From Terribacillus aidingensis (lineage in GTDB: Bacteria > Bacillota > Bacilli > Bacillales > Amphibacillaceae): DNA of 64,000 bases. The stretch's first letter is position 1, and every line of letters begins with the position of its first letter. The notes under the pieces were generated by a model. That model was given only the letters and a program-made list of their open reading frames with translations. It searched no databases and was not told where the DNA came from. Below are positions 1-9,233 of the stretch, piece after piece. The stretch is taken from NCBI RefSeq assembly GCF_900215625.1, contig NZ_OBEK01000002.1:808583-872582 (forward strand), in the 5' to 3' direction. The position numbers and the translations under genes are program-made.

Positions 1-487
1 AGGCATAAATCAAATCAATACTAATATTGTCAAAACCAGCTTGCTTTAGCAAATCAAGACTCTCATAAACATGTTTTACACGATGAAGCCTGCCGATGGC
101 CTCCAATAGCTTATCATCAAAAACCTGCACACCAAGAGAAATCCTGTCTACGCCGTACGCTCTCAGCAGGTCTGCCTTTTCCTTCGTCAAATCACCAGGG
201 TTTGCTTCAAACGTATATTCTTTCGCTCTATGTACATCAAATGCCTGATCGACACTTTTCAGCACATGCTCCAGCTGCCGCATATTCAAAGCGGTAGGTG
301 TACCGCCGCCGACAAAAATTGTATTCATTTGCTTTCTGTTCGGAACATAATACTGGATTTCTTTCCGCAATGCTTCGACATAATCGTCTGCGCTGTCTTC
401 CCGGTAGAAAAACTTTGTAAAATCACAATAATGACAGAGCTGTTCACAAAATGGGATATGGATATAAGCGGATTTTACTTTGTCCAT
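1..487 (-). CDS. hemW: HemW radical SAM heme chaperone, 3' end outside window
   Basis: Reading leftward from the ATG at 487 gives 162 codons that run off the window edge, so only the N-terminal part is seen. A radical SAM cluster CEQLCHYC (residues 14-21, spacing CX3CX2C) is followed by the GGGTPT motif. The fourth cysteine found in true HemN oxidases is absent, which fits HemW, a heme-binding chaperone once annotated as coproporphyrinogen oxidase. A strong ribosome site, AGGAGG, lies 7 bases before the ATG. It follows lepA on the same strand across a 63-base gap, the order known in B. subtilis. Confidence 0.93.
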   Translation of the reverse strand, partial: MDKVKSAYIHIPFCEQLCHYCDFTKFFYREDSADDYVEALRKEIQYYVPNRKQMNTIFVGGGTPTALNMRQLEHVLKSVDQAFDVHRAKEYTFEANPGDLTKEKADLLRAYGVDRISLGVQVFDDKLLEAIGRLHRVKHVYESLDLLKQAGFDNISIDLIYA

Positions 488-509
488 CGTGATGCCTCCT
501 TCCGCAATG

Positions 510-540
510 ACAAACCCTTGTCGGGAAGGACAAGGGTTGT
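510..540 (-). other. Intercistronic hairpin between lepA and hemW, no U-run
   Basis: An inverted repeat of about 12 bp (ACAAACCCTTGTC against GACAAGGGTTGT) lies between the lepA stop and the hemW start. No T-run follows on the minus strand, so a strong intrinsic terminator is unlikely. A processing or mRNA-stability element, or weak attenuation, fits better. A very similar hairpin lies between mnmA and the TPR gene at 37296-37323. Confidence 0.6.
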
Positions 541-550
541 CTGTTTTCTA

Positions 551-2371
551 TTATTCATCATCCATTTGAAGGATGGCCATAAATGCTTCTTGTGGAACTT
601 CTACGGAACCAACCATCTTCATCCGTTTCTTACCTTCTTTTTGCTTCTCAAGCAATTTACGTTTACGAGAGATATCCCCGCCGTAACATTTGGAAAGAAC
701 GTTTTTACGTATTGCTTTAATATTTGATCGTGCCACAATCTTGTTCCCGATTGCCGCTTGCACCGGTACCTCAAACTGCTGACGAGGTATAAGCGCCTTT
801 AGTTTTTCTACAATGGATTTACCACGGTCAAAGGCAAAGTCTCTGTGTACAATAAAGGATAGTGCATCAATAGTATCGCCATTAAGGAGAATATCCATTT
901 TTTGAAGCTCAGATGCTTTGTAGCCGATCAGCTCATAATCAAAGCTGGCATAGCCTTTTGTCTGGGACTTCAATTGATCGAAGAAGTCGTAAACAATCTC
1001 TGAAAGCGGAATCTCATAGACAACATTCACTCGGACATCATCCAAGTACTGCATATCTTGGAAATCGCCGCGTTTCTTCTGACATAGTTCCATTACAGTA
1101 CCAACATAATCATTCGGCACCATGATTGTTGCTTTCACGTACGGTTCTTGTACTTCTGTACGAGATTGCGCATCTGGCATATCTGCCGGGTTGTCGACAC
1201 GCACTTCACTGCCGTCAGTCATAATAACATTATAAATAACACTTGGAGCTGTAGTAATTAAATCAATATTGAATTCACGTTCAATACGTTCTTGAATGAT
1301 CTCCATATGCAATAGCCCCAGGAATCCGCAGCGGAAGCCAAAGCCAAGCGCTTGGGAAGTTTCAGCTTCATATTGCAGGGAGCTATCATTCAATTCCAGG
1401 CGTTCAAGTGCTTCTCGCAAGTCATTGTAATTGCTCGCATCAACTGGGAACAACCCACAATACACCATTGGATTCAATCTTCTATAGCCAGGCAGCGCCT
1501 CGGTGGCTGGGTTGTTGGCAAGCGTGATTGTATCACCCACACGTGTGTCACTGACATTTTTTATGGAAGCCGTTAAGTAACCAACATCACCGACTACGAG
1601 CTCGTCCTTTTTAATAGGTACTGGATTGAAGACACCGACTTCGTTGACTTCAAATTCCTTGCCAGTCGCCATCATCTTTATCTTGTCTCCGACTTTTACA
1701 GAACCTTCTTTGATACACGTATACGCTACAACACCACGGTAGGAGTCGTATAAAGAATCAAAGATTAACCCCTTCAGCGGCTCCTCATCATTTCCTTGCG
1801 GCGGCGGAATTCGATCCACAATCGCCTCCAGAATTTCTTCTATTCCGATACCAGCTTTTGCGGATGCCAAAATAGCATCACTTGCATCAATACCGATAAC
1901 ATCTTCAATTTCCTGTTTCACGCGATCCGGATCGGCACTTGGCAAATCAATCTTGTTGATAACCGGAATGATTTCCAAGTCATTGTCCATCGCCAAATAG
2001 ACATTGGCTAATGTCTGGGCTTCAATACCTTGCGCTGCATCCACTACCAGGATTGCGCCCTCACAGGCTGCCAAACTCCGAGAAACCTCATATGTAAAAT
2101 CGACATGTCCCGGTGTATCTATCAAGTGGAATATATAAGTGTCGCCGTTTTCACGTTCATACTCCAGCTGTACTGCATTTAATTTGATCGTAATGCCGCG
2201 TTCTCTTTCCAGATCCATTCCATCCAAGTACTGTGCTTTCATTTCACGCGCAGTTAATGCTTTTGTTTTCTCCAGAATACGGTCAGCCAATGTAGACTTC
2301 CCGTGATCGATGTGGGCAATGATCGAGAAATTACGCACATGCTGCTGATTTCGTCTGTTCTTCTCTACCAA
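551..2371 (-). CDS. lepA: Elongation factor 4 (LepA) GTPase
   Basis: LepA is a translational GTPase that binds the ribosome and is linked to back-translocation and to initiation or assembly under stress. The 606-residue product has the usual family length. It starts with a G1 P-loop AHIDHGKST (about residues 19-27), then DTPGHVDF (G3) and NKID (G4), and ends with the LepA-specific C-terminal domain ([10 protein letters not shown]). The start is a TTG (TTG GTA GAG) about 9 bases after TAGGAG. A sigma-A promoter lies upstream at 2438-2466, and hemW follows. Confidence 0.97.
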   Translation of the reverse strand: MVEKNRRNQQHVRNFSIIAHIDHGKSTLADRILEKTKALTAREMKAQYLDGMDLERERGITIKLNAVQLEYERENGDTYIFHLIDTPGHVDFTYEVSRSLAACEGAILVVDAAQGIEAQTLANVYLAMDNDLEIIPVINKIDLPSADPDRVKQEIEDVIGIDASDAILASAKAGIGIEEILEAIVDRIPPPQGNDEEPLKGLIFDSLYDSYRGVVAYTCIKEGSVKVGDKIKMMATGKEFEVNEVGVFNPVPIKKDELVVGDVGYLTASIKNVSDTRVGDTITLANNPATEALPGYRRLNPMVYCGLFPVDASNYNDLREALERLELNDSSLQYEAETSQALGFGFRCGFLGLLHMEIIQERIEREFNIDLITTAPSVIYNVIMTDGSEVRVDNPADMPDAQSRTEVQEPYVKATIMVPNDYVGTVMELCQKKRGDFQDMQYLDDVRVNVVYEIPLSEIVYDFFDQLKSQTKGYASFDYELIGYKASELQKMDILLNGDTIDALSFIVHRDFAFDRGKSIVEKLKALIPRQQFEVPVQAAIGNKIVARSNIKAIRKNVLSKCYGGDISRKRKLLEKQKEGKKRMKMVGSVEVPQEAFMAILQMDDE

Positions 2372-2437
2372 TCAAAATCACTCCTAAATTGTCCGAAGCT
2401 GTCTGCTAAGAGACAGCCGTAACAATAACTAGCATTG

Positions 2438-2466
2438 ATTATAGCAATTGCACCACGTTTATTCAA
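2438..2466 (-). promoter_or_regulatory. Sigma-A promoter of lepA
   Basis: On the minus strand TTGAAT (2461-2466) and TATAAT (2438-2443) are 17 bases apart. The leader contains a short hairpin, GCTGTCT with AGACAGC near 2399-2416, that lacks a U-run. Confidence 0.75.
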
Positions 2467-2486
2467 TGTTTTTACGCGCTTTTGCA

Positions 2487-2813
2487 TCAGCCAAACAAGG
2501 CGATAGAGAGCTGTTCAATCGCTGTAATGATAACAGAACAGATACCAGTGAACACACTTCCAAGGCCGCTAGCCAGCTGCTCGATGATAGAGCTGTCTGC
2601 GTCTTCATCCGAAATAGGTGCTGTTTTTTCATTTATTTGCTCTCCCATTGCTGCCTCACTCTCAGGAATACCAATGGACGCAGAGGCGGTCAGCTGCTCG
2701 CTCTGCTGACTTGCCGGCAGCTCAGCTTGCTGGACATCCTCCTTTTCCATGCCAATCAGAATACCGCCAAAAAACAACGTCAGCATAGCAAGTATCGTTA
2801 CTACATATTTCAT
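2487..2813 (-). CDS. yqxA: YqxA family protein (DUF3679)
   Basis: This 108-residue protein has one N-terminal membrane segment (about residues 4-21), an acidic middle and a hydrophobic C-terminal stretch. The start is placed by an ATGA overlap with the spoIIP stop, so the two genes are translationally coupled. A small gene named yqxA sits at this place, between spoIIP and lepA, in B. subtilis; this identification rests on position, size and topology. Its function is not known to me. The coupling suggests co-expression with spoIIP in the mother cell. Confidence 0.75.
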   Translation of the reverse strand: MKYVVTILAMLTLFFGGILIGMEKEDVQQAELPASQQSEQLTASASIGIPESEAAMGEQINEKTAPISDEDADSSIIEQLASGLGSVFTGICSVIITAIEQLSIALFG

Positions 2814-4003
2814 TGCGCTTGCCCTCCTTGTACTTTTTCAGCATCCCAGTAATAATCTGCAAATATTTCCGCAAACAGCTCTGCTGTTCTAGTCGCTTCT
2901 TCTACAGTATTGCCAGCTCCTCCGATTTCCAAAAGTGCAGCTTTATCAGAAACATCCTGGTTATACACCCCATCGACGCCCGCACCTTGTTTTGTGATAA
3001 CACCGCGACTCAGCCCAGGATATTCAGCTTCAATTTTCTCATGAAGATCTGTCGCCAGTTTTAAATTCTTTTCGTATTCTTTGTTTTCCGCACCAACTAC
3101 AAATACTACTTTGGCATACACATCTCCGTTAATTTCCTTGGTCGTATCTTTCCGTTTCAAGCTGTCACGATGAATATCAAAAACAAAAGCAAGATTTTTA
3201 TTCTTTGATACAGCCGCTTCAACTACAGGGCGCGATGCCTCGTATGATTGGTGATATGCCATGCCCTTCTCATTGAGAATAGCACCTATATCCGTCTGGT
3301 CAGTAACTGTTCCGATACCAAGTTCTTCCAATCGTTTCGCCATTGCTTCACCCGCATCAGTTACATTTGCATTCTTGTTATACGCTGTTTCTTGCTGCTT
3401 AGCATCTAATGATGGCAGGTAAGACTCTTGGTTGTGGGTATAGTAGATGAACACAACATCTTTATCACCAGTAGAAGGAGCTGTATTTTTCTTTTCTTCC
3501 GGTTTTGTCTCTTTCTCCTCTTCTGGTTCCTTTTCCTCCTCTGTACCGGCTGGAGGTTCTTCTTCTATAACATGGTCCGGCTGGCCGGATTCTATCGGAA
3601 GGTTTGTATAGTTCGTTCCTTCACCTGCTATAACGATTTGATTCTCATAGAGAGAGAAGCCCGGAATTTCCGATCCCAGCAGTGTTCTCGGATCATCTGG
3701 CTTTATCGTAGTCATCATCTGAAGCAAAAGATCTGCTAGTTGGATGGAAGCTGTTTCTTCTGATTGCATACTTTGAAAAACTTTATTTTCATTACTGAGC
3801 AGATGCAGATAGATACCGCTGTCCATCTGTCTTGTCCACTCTGTGAGCGCCTGAGAGGATAGTCGATAAGCCGGACCAGCAGATGTCATTGCTGCTATAC
3901 TAATCAGCAAAAACAAAACAGAACATATAAGAATTAAGGTACGTTTATAAATAAACAGCACACCCGTACGTTTGCGCTGATAGCCTTTCTTCTTTTTTCT
4001 CAC
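2810..4003 (-). CDS. spoIIP: Stage II sporulation protein P, cell wall amidase/endopeptidase
   Basis: SpoIIP works with SpoIID and SpoIIM to degrade septal peptidoglycan and drive engulfment. The 397-residue product has a basic N-terminus, one membrane segment (about 20-42), an acidic low-complexity linker (about 145-182) and the C-terminal amidase domain. Likely zinc ligands and catalytic residues are visible: YYTHNQES (His near 190), FDIHRD (His near 278) and LEIGG (Glu near 365). A GTG start lies after GAGGAG. The gene is downstream of gpr, as in B. subtilis. The acidic linker is the only variable part. Confidence 0.96.
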   Translation of the reverse strand: MRKKKKGYQRKRTGVLFIYKRTLILICSVLFLLISIAAMTSAGPAYRLSSQALTEWTRQMDSGIYLHLLSNENKVFQSMQSEETASIQLADLLLQMMTTIKPDDPRTLLGSEIPGFSLYENQIVIAGEGTNYTNLPIESGQPDHVIEEEPPAGTEEEKEPEEEKETKPEEKKNTAPSTGDKDVVFIYYTHNQESYLPSLDAKQQETAYNKNANVTDAGEAMAKRLEELGIGTVTDQTDIGAILNEKGMAYHQSYEASRPVVEAAVSKNKNLAFVFDIHRDSLKRKDTTKEINGDVYAKVVFVVGAENKEYEKNLKLATDLHEKIEAEYPGLSRGVITKQGAGVDGVYNQDVSDKAALLEIGGAGNTVEEATRTAELFAEIFADYYWDAEKVQGGQAQ

Positions 4004-4088
4004 AAAAGAAGCTCCTCTCTTTTCGAATCTAGCTGAACTCTACTAGAATCTATGAGAGAGAAGCTGCAAGTAGAACCGCTGAAAGAAA

Positions 4089-5174
4089 TCAGCGTGTATA
4101 ATCAGAGGTATTAGATGGATCAACCTTTTCATGCAAAGCACCGTTAATACCTGATGCAATCACGTGTGCCATATCAATGATAAAACCATCTACTTCTTTC
4201 GGTGTCACCATCAAGTTATGCCCAAGCGGAGTCAATACTTCGTGAATCAGCTGCCGTTTCTCTGCTTCATTGAGACCGCCTACCATACCAAATATAGCAT
4301 GTTTCTGCTCATCACTAGGCATATCTTCTTCTGTCAGCTCCTTTTTGCCAAATTGCATACCTGCTGGCACTAACGCCTTGGAAGGTTTATCTTTCTCATT
4401 CCACTCTCGCCCAAAATGCTTAAATAAATAATCAATTGTATCGCTTGTAATTGTCACTGCATCAACGACGGTTGGGACACCGATACTAAAAACAGGAATT
4501 CCGAGTGTTTCCTTGCTTAGTTCTTTGCGTTTGTTTCCAACACCTGAACCAGGATGAATTCCCGTGTCAGAAAGCTGGATGGTGCTATTCACTCGTTCGA
4601 CAGAGCGGGCCGCTAATGCGTCGACAGCTATGACAAAATCAGGTTTCGTTTTTTCAATGATTCCGTGTATGAGGGTGCTTGTCTCAATGCCTGTTGTACC
4701 CATTACCCCGGGTGACACAGCTGATACAGGTCTGTATCCCTCTGCTACTGATTCAGGCTGCAGACGAAAAAGATGATTGGTTACCATAATCTTTTCCACT
4801 ACATCCGGTCCAAGTGCATCAGGTGTCACATTGCCGTTTCCTAATCCGACGATCAAACCGGTTGCGTCCGAAGCAATTTTATTTTCTTTTAACATCTGTT
4901 CCAGTTCTTTCGCCAGTACGAGCGCTGTTTCCTGCTGCTGCTTTGTATCTTGATTTTTTACTCCTTCGGTATAGATGGTAATATATATACCGGCTTTTTT
5001 TCCGATCTGCTGGGCGCCTTCTTCATTTACCTGCACATAATTTACGGTTATCTCGTCCGTTTTTTTCTCTGTAACAGAAATACCTGCTGCCGTTCCTTGT
5101 TTCTGTTCACTGGATAAATAGAGATCCTTTGCCTCGATAGCTAAATCTGTACGTACTTGCAGCTGTTTGATCAA
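4089..5174 (-). CDS. gpr: Germination protease (GPR) for small acid-soluble spore proteins
   Basis: GPR is made as a zymogen in the forespore and degrades SASPs during germination. The conserved core is clear, including the region around [15 protein letters not shown] and [15 protein letters not shown] chose the TTG at 5174 (TTG ATC AAA CAG), which gives 361 residues, because GGGAGGG lies just upstream. An ATG at 5213 would extend the frame by 13 codons but sits inside the -10 region of the sigma-G-type promoter at 5208-5237. A short hairpin spans the stop codon near 4076-4095 without a U-run. Confidence 0.95.
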   Translation of the reverse strand: MIKQLQVRTDLAIEAKDLYLSSEQKQGTAAGISVTEKKTDEITVNYVQVNEEGAQQIGKKAGIYITIYTEGVKNQDTKQQQETALVLAKELEQMLKENKIASDATGLIVGLGNGNVTPDALGPDVVEKIMVTNHLFRLQPESVAEGYRPVSAVSPGVMGTTGIETSTLIHGIIEKTKPDFVIAVDALAARSVERVNSTIQLSDTGIHPGSGVGNKRKELSKETLGIPVFSIGVPTVVDAVTITSDTIDYLFKHFGREWNEKDKPSKALVPAGMQFGKKELTEEDMPSDEQKHAIFGMVGGLNEAEKRQLIHEVLTPLGHNLMVTPKEVDGFIIDMAHVIASGINGALHEKVDPSNTSDYTR

Positions 5175-5207
5175 TGTTGTCCCTCCCATTTCTACAAATG
5201 TCAGCAT

Positions 5208-5237
5208 TAGCATAAGCAGATTCGCTGCTATTCATAC
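5208..5237 (-). promoter_or_regulatory. Sigma-G type forespore promoter of gpr
   Basis: On the minus strand GTATG (5233-5237), 18 bases, then TATGCTA (5208-5214). The family consensus is GHATR, 18 bases, CATNHTA, so only the first base of the -10 differs. Transcription of gpr by sigma-F and sigma-G is established in B. subtilis. The position also supports the TTG start at 5174. Confidence 0.75.
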
Positions 5238-5266
5238 GAAAAGTGACATCAACAATGAAACAACTA

Positions 5267-5295
5267 TTGAAAACATCGCTGTGCTTTGGTACAAT
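5267..5295 (+). promoter_or_regulatory. Sigma-A promoter of rpsT
   Basis: TTGAAA (5267-5272) and TACAAT (5290-5295) are separated by 17 bases, about 40 bases before the rpsT start. It is divergent from the gpr promoter. Confidence 0.85.
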
Positions 5296-5337
5296 GGCTT
5301 TTGTTGTAAGATGAAATGTGCCGGAGGTGAAACAAAC

Positions 5338-5604
5338 ATGGCAAATATTAAATCAGCGGTTAAACGCATTCGTGTGAACAACGATAGCCGTCTAAGAAAC
5401 CAAGCTTTGAAAAGTGACTTGCGTACTGCAGTGAAGCACGTGGAAACAGCTGTTTCCAACAACGATGCAGAAACTGCTAAAAAAGCACTTCTAACTGCTT
5501 CCAGCAAAATTGACAAAGCAGCTCAAGGTGGCGTAATCCACCGCAATAAAGCTAACCGTCAAAAGTCTAGCTTGACTAAAAAAGTCAACGCTATTGGTGC
5601 ATAA
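5338..5604 (+). CDS. rpsT: 30S ribosomal protein S20
   Basis: S20 binds 16S rRNA early in small-subunit assembly. The 88-residue product begins MANIKSAVKRIR, is rich in Lys and Ala, and ends in the typical helical RNA-binding pattern (HRNKANRQKSSLTKKV). The ATG at 5338 has CGGAGG upstream; a longer open frame starting at 5167 is not used because the promoter lies inside it. The gene stands alone between divergent gpr and convergent holA, with its own promoter and terminator, as in B. subtilis. Confidence 0.98.
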   Translation: MANIKSAVKRIRVNNDSRLRNQALKSDLRTAVKHVETAVSNNDAETAKKALLTASSKIDKAAQGGVIHRNKANRQKSSLTKKVNAIGA

Positions 5605-5615
5605 TAAGCTAAGAG

Positions 5616-5643
5616 AAACGATTCCTTCTGGGAATCGTTTTTT
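5616..5643 (+). terminator. Intrinsic terminator of rpsT
   Basis: Stem AAACGATTCC / GGAATCGTTT with a short loop, followed by a T-run on the plus strand. Confidence 0.85.
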
Positions 5644-5649
5644 AATAGG

Positions 5650-5684
5650 AAAAAGCCCGGAGGTTAAACCATCCGGGCTTTTTT
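5650..5684 (-). terminator. Intrinsic terminator overlapping the holA stop codon
   Basis: On the minus strand AAAAAAGCCCGG pairs with CCGGGCTTTTT. The holA stop codon TAA (5664-5666) lies in the loop, so the terminator is built into the last codons. A-runs on the other side would also let it act against plus-strand readthrough. Confidence 0.8.
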
Positions 5685-6701
5685 CCGTATTGCTGCAATT
5701 TGCTGCAGCAGCAGTTCAAATGCTAAGTTCTTCTCCATGCGTCCTTGCTTTAAATCTGCATCCGTTTCAGCCGCACGTAACAAGATATGTTTTAATTCAT
5801 CTTCGGAAAAATGTGCTTCCCGCTTCAAAGCCAATTTAATTACAAATGGATGGCCTTTTATTACTTCAGCCATTTTGGCTTGATTATATCCTTTTTGCTT
5901 CAGCAGCTTCACATGCAATATGGTTCTGAATTGCGAAGCTAACAGTGCAATCAAAGCGATCGGCTCTTCTTTTAACTTGATTAAGTCGTGATAAATATAG
6001 ATAGCTTTTGCTAAATTGCCTGCCATTAACGCATCCACCAGTTTTAAACCAGAGCTAGTTTGCTGATGGGATACGAGCGGTTCTGCCATTTCTAAAGAAA
6101 CTTTCGCGCCTTCGCCCGCATATAATGCAAGTTTTTCGATCTCACTGCGAAGCATGGATAAGTCACTGCCCGATTCTTGGATGAGTAAATCAGTAACTGC
6201 ATCCTCCAGTAAGATATTATTTTCCTTACACAGTGTAACGATCCAATCTGATAGATCCCATTCTTTCACCGGCATACAAGCAACAGCTTGTCCGTTTTTT
6301 TTGATTGTCTTGATAATTTTTTTCCGCTCATCTACTTTTTCATATGGCGCCAGCAATACAAGCGTTGTCCATTCAGCTGGCGTTTGCGCATACTGTTCCA
6401 AGCTTTCCAAACGATGATCGACAGCAGACTTGTCCGGCTTTGCTTTTAAAAAGAATGGATGGTGGGCCACGATGAGTTTGTGGTCACTGAAAAAGGGATA
6501 TTCTTCTGCGTCCGCAATGACTTCCTGAATCGGTGTTTCTTCTAAATCATACACAGATACATTTGTTCCGTCAGAAAGGGCGAATTGTTTCTCTATTTTT
6601 TCCTTTATATCCTGCATGAAATAAGATTCTGTGCCATATAGTAAGTATATAGGTGAAAAATCCTTTTTCTTGATTGCTTTTAAAGCGTCAGTATATGACA
6701 T
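5664..6701 (-). CDS. holA: DNA polymerase III delta subunit
   Basis: The delta subunit is the wrench of the clamp loader that opens the beta clamp. The 345-residue product matches the family length and has the HolA N-terminal domain (SPIYLLYGTESYFMQDIKEK), the degenerate AAA+ core without a Walker A motif, and the C-terminal collar domain (LLASQFRTILHVKLLKQKGY). The ATG at 6701 follows TAGGAG. It lies between comEC and rpsT as in B. subtilis (yqeN). Its terminator overlaps the stop codon. Confidence 0.96.
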   Translation of the reverse strand: MSYTDALKAIKKKDFSPIYLLYGTESYFMQDIKEKIEKQFALSDGTNVSVYDLEETPIQEVIADAEEYPFFSDHKLIVAHHPFFLKAKPDKSAVDHRLESLEQYAQTPAEWTTLVLLAPYEKVDERKKIIKTIKKNGQAVACMPVKEWDLSDWIVTLCKENNILLEDAVTDLLIQESGSDLSMLRSEIEKLALYAGEGAKVSLEMAEPLVSHQQTSSGLKLVDALMAGNLAKAIYIYHDLIKLKEEPIALIALLASQFRTILHVKLLKQKGYNQAKMAEVIKGHPFVIKLALKREAHFSEDELKHILLRAAETDADLKQGRMEKNLAFELLLQQIAAIRKKARMV

Positions 6702-6926
6702 GCTCTCACTCCTACGTAAATCCTACCCTTTATCGTATCGGCAAATCAGGATTAACGCAAGATGGAACAGAGGAGAACAAAATTTATTGCTCCCCTCCTA
6801 TCTATATAAACGCTCTTGTTAACCAGCTCCGGAGGCTGTAACGCGAAGCGGTATTTTTCTTACCCCTAGCTTCTCCCTATATGCTTCAGCTTATAGGTGA
6901 CAACTCTTGTCAATGGAGGTAAGTAC
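6702..6926. other. Intergenic stretch between holA start and the comEC 3' region
   Basis: The gap between the holA start and the comEC stop is about 280 bases. It holds the holA leader and several small palindromes (GACAACTCTTGTC near 6899-6911; CCTATA/TATAGG near 6878-6897). I found no YqzM-like reading frame, the small gene found here in B. subtilis. A possible plus-strand transcription unit begins here and is described in the next two entries. Confidence 0.4.
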
Positions 6927-7082
6927 ATGCCGTTACAACAATTGAGGAAGTTTGTTTGCCTCGATGATATCTACCGTATCTTATGGAAGATACGGGCTAA
7001 ATGTGCCTGTCTTACTGGAGAAGCTGTAGACGACTGCCCCATCCGTATCTGTACGCCAGATACGGATGTTTTTATTATCTAG
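6927..7082 (+). CDS. Candidate 51-residue ORF antisense to the comEC 3' end
   Basis: An ATG at 6927 has a good ribosome site (TGGAGGTAAGTAC) and opens 51 codons beginning MPLQQLRKFVCLDD and ending at a TAG at 7080-7082. The second two thirds lie antisense to the end of comEC. The product resembles no family I know and is rich in Cys and Ile. The only supports are the ribosome site and the two plus-strand hairpins inside the frame, one of them terminator-like. It may be a leader peptide, an antisense RNA or simply chance. Confidence 0.25.
   Translation: MPLQQLRKFVCLDDIYRILWKIRAKCACLTGEAVDDCPIRICTPDTDVFII
6974..7073 (+). other. Two hairpins with interchangeable arms, second one terminator-like
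   Basis: Arm pair one is CCGTATCTT (6974-6982) with AAGATACGG (6987-6995), a 9-bp perfect stem with a 4-base loop that covers the comEC stop codon. Arm pair two is ATCCGTATCT (7041-7050) with AGATACGGAT (7058-7067), a 10-bp perfect stem followed by GTTTTT on the plus strand. The arms share CCGTATCT/AGATACGG, so arm 2 can also pair with arm 3, as in attenuators. Confidence 0.5.
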
Positions 7083-9233
7083 AGCTTCCACTACTTCTGG
7101 AGCGGGGTGGCCGTATTTGTTTTTACGGCCTGCAGAAATAAGCGCTTCTCGCGGATTCAGCTGACGCAGCCATGCTGGATCAGTTGACGTATTGCTGCCG
7201 TGGTGGCCAATTTTTAAGATATCTGCACGCAAAGAAGGATAGCGCTTCAGTATTTCCATCTCTTCCTCCTTTCCTGCGTCCCCCATAAACAGCCAGCTTT
7301 TTCCTCCCAGCATCGTGTACATGACTAGTGAATTTTTGTTTGGTTCTGACTTATCGGTTACAGGACCTAATAACTGGATTTCCCAGCCGGGTAACTGCAA
7401 TAGCTCTCCAGCTTTCCACGAGATTAGTTTAGTATCCGGATTCCATTGCTGCGCTTGCTGCTTATCAAAATAAAGAGATGTTCGCACCCAATCGACATGG
7501 AATTCCTCTGTCAGCTTTCCGATACTGCCAATATGGTCATGATCTGCATGACTGGCAAAAATACCATCTACCTTGCTAATCCCTCTTTGATACAAATATG
7601 GCTTTATTACTTGTTCAAAAGCCTTGTCGGTCGGCTGAAAATCCATCCCGACACTGCCGGCAGCATCAATCAAATATACACCTCTTCGGTACGGCAATTC
7701 GACTACAAATGCATCTCCTTGGCCAATATCAAGCATCGTCACGCGTCCTGTATTATCTGCATATGGCCAAAGTGCTGCTGCAAGCGGAATGACCGTAAGA
7801 ACAGCACCAAAGTGTACTGCTTTTTTCCGTTTACCTGTTTCCCACGCAGAACAAAATAGCACCAGTGCTGCAAAATAAAGCACAGAAAGGCCAATAGGCA
7901 GTTTTCCTGTGACCCACGGAAAGAAAGCAACATCATCCACCAAATGGAATAATTGAATGACTGCCTCATTAAGCAGTTTAAACACATATCCAAGCTTATT
8001 TGCGGCAGCTGGAAACAGAAAAAGTAAGACACTAATAAGCAGAAGAAGCGGAATTCCGAGAAACGTGTAAAACGGGATAGCAAACAAGTTCATCAAACCA
8101 GACAGCGGATTTAAAAAGAAGAATTGTGAAACTTGGAGAGGAAGAATAACGAGCTGACTTAACAAACTTGTTTCCAGCAATGCACTTGCAAAAGATCCCG
8201 TATAAATTCTTGCGGATAAAAGCAATGCCAAGCTGACAAGAAAGCTGAATTGAAAGCCTACATGGAAGAGGTAATTCGGATCAAAGATAAGCAGAAGTAA
8301 AAAAACAATACTGATGCTATCTATAATCGAAAGTTTAATTCCTAATACTTTAAACAGCATGATCAGCATGACCATAAGCGCTGACCGCCAAACAGATGGC
8401 TCCCCGCCAGCAAATATAGGATAAATAGCCAGAAATCCAAAAAGGAAGGCATACGTTTTCTCCCGAGTCAAAAGCTGAAGTTTTGTCAGAAGAAAGTAAA
8501 GAATAGCAGAAAATAGTGCAATATGCATGCCGCTAATCGCCAAAATGTGAGATAAACTCCAGCGATTAAACAATTGTACCGTCTGCTCATCCAAATTGCT
8601 GTCTTCTCCTGCAATCATTGCCTGCACCCAAGCAGCAGTATGACCATCAAGTATATTATCTGTTTTTTCCAGGAATGCACTGCGAATTTTTAGGGGGAAT
8701 GTAAAAAAAGATGTACCTTTACAAGAAACATCTTGCACCTTTTTTACTTCGAGCTCATAATAAATCTTTTTTTTCTGCAAGTATTGCTTATAATCGAATT
8801 CACCTGGATTAGTGGCAGGTTCAGGCTCACTGAGCGTTCCCTGCAGCACACATGTTGCACCAGGTGCTAAACCAGGCAAATGATCGAGCGCATCTTGCTT
8901 GAAATAAGTTACTAAAATGAAGGATGAATGTGTTGGTGTTTGAACCCGAAATGATAGATGATCATCTGTTTCGGAAAGATGGGAAATGGTTGAAGTGAGC
9001 TGCAAGGGCTCATCAAGAGGAAGAACAGGCGGAGAATTTTGATTGAGGGTGCTAATAAAGAAAAACAGCAGACAAACTAGCATCGAGAAAATAAATAAAA
9101 CAAAAGGGATTCGTTTTGTAAGTAACAACAGAGCCAGCCAGGTAAGCAGGGCTGCCAATACTGCTGCATGTAATGTATGCGCCAGCAGCCCGCCGAGGGC
9201 CGCTAGCGCAACAATATGCCATCTTCCCGTCAT
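6981..9233 (-). CDS. comEC: ComEC competence DNA channel protein
   Basis: ComEC forms the membrane channel that carries single-stranded DNA into the cell during transformation. The 750-residue product has an N-terminal hydrophobic part with the DUF4131/OB region, the competence domain with many membrane segments (about 200-480; LSHILAISGMHIALFSA is typical) and a C-terminal metallo-beta-lactamase-like domain with ASHADHDHIGS and IGHHGSNTS, proposed to degrade the non-transported strand. It overlaps comEB by 4 bases (ATGA). No frameshift is visible, so the channel looks functional. Confidence 0.97.
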   Translation of the reverse strand: MTGRWHIVALAALGGLLAHTLHAAVLAALLTWLALLLLTKRIPFVLFIFSMLVCLLFFFISTLNQNSPPVLPLDEPLQLTSTISHLSETDDHLSFRVQTPTHSSFILVTYFKQDALDHLPGLAPGATCVLQGTLSEPEPATNPGEFDYKQYLQKKKIYYELEVKKVQDVSCKGTSFFTFPLKIRSAFLEKTDNILDGHTAAWVQAMIAGEDSNLDEQTVQLFNRWSLSHILAISGMHIALFSAILYFLLTKLQLLTREKTYAFLFGFLAIYPIFAGGEPSVWRSALMVMLIMLFKVLGIKLSIIDSISIVFLLLLIFDPNYLFHVGFQFSFLVSLALLLSARIYTGSFASALLETSLLSQLVILPLQVSQFFFLNPLSGLMNLFAIPFYTFLGIPLLLLISVLLFLFPAAANKLGYVFKLLNEAVIQLFHLVDDVAFFPWVTGKLPIGLSVLYFAALVLFCSAWETGKRKKAVHFGAVLTVIPLAAALWPYADNTGRVTMLDIGQGDAFVVELPYRRGVYLIDAAGSVGMDFQPTDKAFEQVIKPYLYQRGISKVDGIFASHADHDHIGSIGKLTEEFHVDWVRTSLYFDKQQAQQWNPDTKLISWKAGELLQLPGWEIQLLGPVTDKSEPNKNSLVMYTMLGGKSWLFMGDAGKEEEMEILKRYPSLRADILKIGHHGSNTSTDPAWLRQLNPREALISAGRKNKYGHPAPEVVEALDNKNIRIWRTDTDGAVVYSFSSKTGTFSPYLP

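Noticed and set aside
230..727. 165-codon frame on the plus strand across the hemW-lepA junction
   Set aside because: It crosses the start of hemW and the end of lepA in antisense and has no family resemblance.
6702..6980. A yqzM homologue between holA and comEC
   Set aside because: B. subtilis has this small gene here, but neither strand shows a start, ribosome site and frame that resemble it.
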